DNA from: Sphagnum magellanicum
Taxonomy: Eukaryota > Streptophyta > Sphagnopsida > Sphagnales > Sphagnaceae
Direction: 5' to 3'
DNA: 64,000 bases
Assembly (NCBI GenBank): GCA_021904315.1
Contig: CM038924.1
Span: forward strand, 15,364,026-15,428,025
In this document: piece by piece, positions 61,176-64,000 of the stretch
Position numbering within the stretch: the first letter of the stretch is position 1
How the letters are laid out: every line of letters begins with the position of its first letter
Translations under genes and position numbers: made by a program
Notes under the pieces: model-generated
Databases searched by the model: none
The model's input: the letters and a program-made list of their open reading frames with translations, nothing else
What the model was told of the DNA's origin: nothing

Positions 61176-63350
61176 ATGTCTACATCCATGGAAAAAGTCA
61201 TTGTTGTCCTTAGGAATCTTGAATAGGCAAATCAAACACTTTGTGAGTCTATTGCTCATTTGCAAACCTATCAAATTTCAACCTCCTTGGAATGCATTTC
61301 AACAACACAACCCCAACCAAAAGAGCCACGAGTCAACCTACCTAACAAGTTTGGTGACACAAGTTCAAGGTTTCAAGGTTTTGTCAACTAAGTGTGTTTG
61401 GTCATCCAATTTCATTTTCATCGGTATCCAACTAACCCGGTTCAAGTTGGATTCATTAGCACCTTGTTGTTAGGCATGACCCTTCCTTGGTTCACACCTT
61501 TGTTGGAGCATCAATCACCTTTGCTCAACGACTTTGAAATGTTTTTTGAAGAGTTCGATGCCACCTTTGGAAATTCGGACAAAGAACACACGTTTAACCT
61601 CAAAACATAATCTCTTTATCAAGGATCACGTTTAGTTGTGGTATATGCATCAAAGTTCAAATAGTTGGATTGTGATATTTCATGGGGTGAAGCAACACTC
61701 ATAAGTTAATTCCAATTTGGGTTATGAGGTGATGTGAAAGACTTACTATTCACCTTACCAAACCTTTCAACATGAAGTTGAGCCATTGCATAAGTTATTT
61801 GATGTGATAATAAACTTTTCGAATGTCGACAAGAAAGGTGCCATGAATCCACATTGATAACAAAAAAAAATTTTGCACCATCAGCAACATAAAGGAGTTT
61901 TCCACCTATAATGTCAGCCCAACTTTTGACAACCTCACCAAAAGATGACCCCATGCATATTGATAAGACAATATTCAAGCCTTTCACGGAGTAAGAGAAT
62001 TAATGTCAATGTACAAATAATCGTTGTTTGTATTTTGAAGAATTGGGTCATGTTGCTTGTGAATGTCCAAAGAAATGTGGAGCACCTGTAACACATGCCG
62101 TCTCTATTACCAATCCACAACCAAAGGAGTCAAAAAATGAGTATGTCTAGTTTTAGTAGGGATTGCAAATTCATAACAACTTTTGTTTTGAATTGACACC
62201 AAGTTCGGTGGACATTTTCCTTGTTTCGATTCCAATTTGTCATCACATATTGCCTTGGGCACTAACAAGGGAAACTTGATGCATTGTCCCATCACTCATA
62301 CTTCATGCCTAAGGAGGGACATGTAGCCTACGAGCAACAATGTGATGTCACTCTCAAGCTTGAACATTTTTGACTTCAAGTGTTATCGATAATTATTGAT
62401 GACACAACCCTTCTTTGTCAAACTCATGAAAATTTGAAAGACCCTTTTACTATTAGCATCTAAGGCCAATTAAAGAGTCATCATCAAGTCTAAGATTTTT
62501 CTAGTGATCATGTTAAGTTTGAGTTTCAAAATGGTTTACTTTATCATGATGGTCTTTTGTATGTTCTTAATGGCTTTACGTGACTTCAAGTTCTTTAGAT
62601 TAGGCACGATGTTTTGGTTACAAGCCATTTTGGATTCAACAAGACCATGGAATTAATGTTTCAAGATTATTGATGGCCATAACTTTGGAAATATGTCTTG
62701 GAGTTTGTTGGATCTTTCCAAGTTTGTGCTTGAGCAAATAATTTTTATCATCCTTTTCATGGTCTCCTTCAACTATTATCAATCCTTACATCCTTGTGGT
62801 CTTCAATTTCCATGGACATCATTACAAACCTTCCACCTTTTAGTTTTTATGACTCCATCTTGGTTGTAGTGGACCATTTGATGAAGATGGCTCATTTCAT
62901 TCTATGCATCAAAACAATAATTAGTGAAGGAACAACTAATTTATTGTTTGATCATGTTTTTCAATATCATGGTTTTTTAAAAGATATCAATTATATTCGT
63001 GGGCCTCAATTTACATCTAAGTTTTGGAAATGATTTTTTGAGTGTTTAGGTGTGAAGGTTTGAATTTTGTCTTGTCAATATGCATAGGGTCGTCCTTTAA
63101 CGAGGTTATTGAAGGTTGGGTTGGTATTGCATGTGAAAAAATCCTGTGTTGTAGATGGTGCAAAATTCCTTTGTGTTGTCAATGTGGGTTCATGGTGCTT
63201 CTCTTGTTGATGTTCAAAGAGCTTGTTGTCACACCAAACAACTTATGCACTCAACTCCAAAATGAATTTAATTCCTATATGACTTATAGACGTAAAAATA
63301 GATGTAGACTTCATGGATTCTATTCAAATTGTCAAGGAGATGAAAAAACA
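61176..63350 (+). mobile_element. Ty3/gypsy element remnant 2 (gag, zinc knuckle, integrase; RT region missing)
   Basis: Gag starts at ATG 61176 (MSTSMEK), with a clear capsid segment at 61,390-61,600 (WFTPLLEHQSPLLNDFE, FEEFDATFGNSDKEHTF). A zinc knuckle near 62,020-62,075 (RCLYFEELGHVACECP) has lost its second Cys to Phe. From about 62,520 an integrase follows: zinc-binding domain text (HFGFNKTMELMFQDY), WSSISMDIITNLPP with the first catalytic Asp (about 62,815), VVVDHLMKMAHF, HVFQYHGF and YIRGPQFTSKFWK (about 62,990-63,030), in which the second catalytic Asp (usually DRGPQF) is Ile. The gap between knuckle and integrase (about 450 bp) is far too short for protease, reverse transcriptase and RNase H, so an internal deletion occurred. 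Many stops fit C-to-T decay of CAA/CAG/CGA codons. Not functional. Confidence 0.88.
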
Positions 63351-63384
63351 TAAGAATCAAAATTTTAAAAAAAAAAAAAAAACT

Positions 63385-64000
63385 TTCAAATAAGGAACAA
63401 GATGAGATTATGTGAATAAAAAATAAGAACACAAAAACTACAAACAAGAACACAAGATGTGTAAGACAAACGTGAAAATGGATTTTTATTATGTTAACAT
63501 ATGCAAATATGAACATGAAAAGAACATGACAAGATTATGGTGCAAGATTGTGCTTAAAATTAATGTTGGAAATGAAAGGTCATACTTCTATTTATACCTT
63601 TTATGGGGACCTAACTCAAGGAAGTTTCCAAAGAGGCTTCCATGTGTGCATCGAGTAAAGAAGTTTCTTGAAAACCTTCTTAATTGAAAGTTACAATAAA
63701 TAAATTAAAATTTAATTGAAAGTTAATTATGACTTAATTATGAGTCAACTTGGAATTAACTAGAATCAATTAGAATTTCATTAAAAGTTAATTAAAAGTT
63801 AACTGAAATTAATTATAATTTAATTAAAAATGAACTTATAATTAACTTGGAGTTTATTAAAGCTTAACTAGAAATTAACTAAAAGTTAATTAAAAATGAA
63901 TTAAGACTTAATTAAAAATGAACTAAGAATGAATTGGAAGTGAATTATGAATCAAATGGAAATGAACTAAAATTTAACTAGAAGTTAACTAAAAGTCAAT
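63385..64000 (-). mobile_element. Ty3/gypsy-type LTR (copy D, inverted, runs off the window)
   Basis: On the minus strand it shows, from the right edge inward, a run of ~10-bp words (63,690-64,000), a conserved block (cacatggaagcctctttgga), TATA box TATAAATA (63589-63596, minus) and ttaattttaagcacaatctt. The tail (cataataaaaatccattttc) corresponds to copy C. It is opposite in orientation to remnant 2, so it is not that element's 3' LTR. An A-rich run of at least 15 lies at its inner edge (about 63,365). Confidence 0.65.

Overview
This window looks like nuclear DNA from a green land plant. Four intron-containing genes with GT..AG introns sit in moderately GC-rich islands, surrounded by very AT-rich, heavily decayed transposon DNA. 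The UBR7 homologue reads closer to plant UBR7 than to animal UBR7. The exact lineage cannot be fixed from sequence alone; a bryophyte or another non-seed plant is only a weak guess. There are no bacterial features (operons, Shine-Dalgarno sites, CRISPR).

Layout. 1-17.7 kb is repeat territory: retrotransposon gag remnants (2.3-2.8 and 5.0-5.4 kb) separated by a large minisatellite (3.0-4.7 kb), a 100-bp tandem repeat (7.3-7.7 kb), a Ty3/gypsy-type LTR (8.55-9.13 kb), a 30-bp minisatellite (9.28-9.69 kb) and a decayed Helitron Rep protein on the minus strand (9.7-12.8 kb). 17.7-28.4 kb is the first gene island: UBR7 (minus), a FAF2/PUX10-like UBX-domain gene apparently lacking its 5' half (plus), and an unrecognised gene of about 480 codons (minus). 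28.4-30.7 kb carries a mosaic repeat family, a piece of which also lies at 22.3 kb. 30.7-46.1 kb has no recognisable gene; it holds an AT-rich minisatellite with inverted flanks (38 kb), a palindrome and tRNA-like promoter relic (43.1-43.4 kb) and a ~190-bp satellite-like array (44.6-45.7 kb). 46.4-54 kb is the second island: the spindle-checkpoint kinase MPS1/TTK (plus, 8 coding exons, 1082 codons), with a duplicated promoter segment, a miRNA-like hairpin beyond its stop codon and a tandem duplication after that. 58.6-64 kb is a stack of two decayed Ty3/gypsy copies with three related LTRs, one inverted.

The identified genes are housekeeping or cell-cycle genes: UBR7 is a UBR-box/PHD ubiquitin ligase, the UBX protein belongs to the p97/CDC48 adaptor family, and MPS1 controls the spindle assembly checkpoint. 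They are not an operon or a cluster, and nothing here proves co-regulation. The least ordinary signals are the hairpin at 53.3 kb, the AACGG-bearing tandem duplication in the MPS1 promoter, the unknown gene at 25.6-28.3 kb, the headless UBX gene, and the repeated, unusually structured U3 regions of one LTR family. All coordinates, exon joins and translations were worked out by eye.
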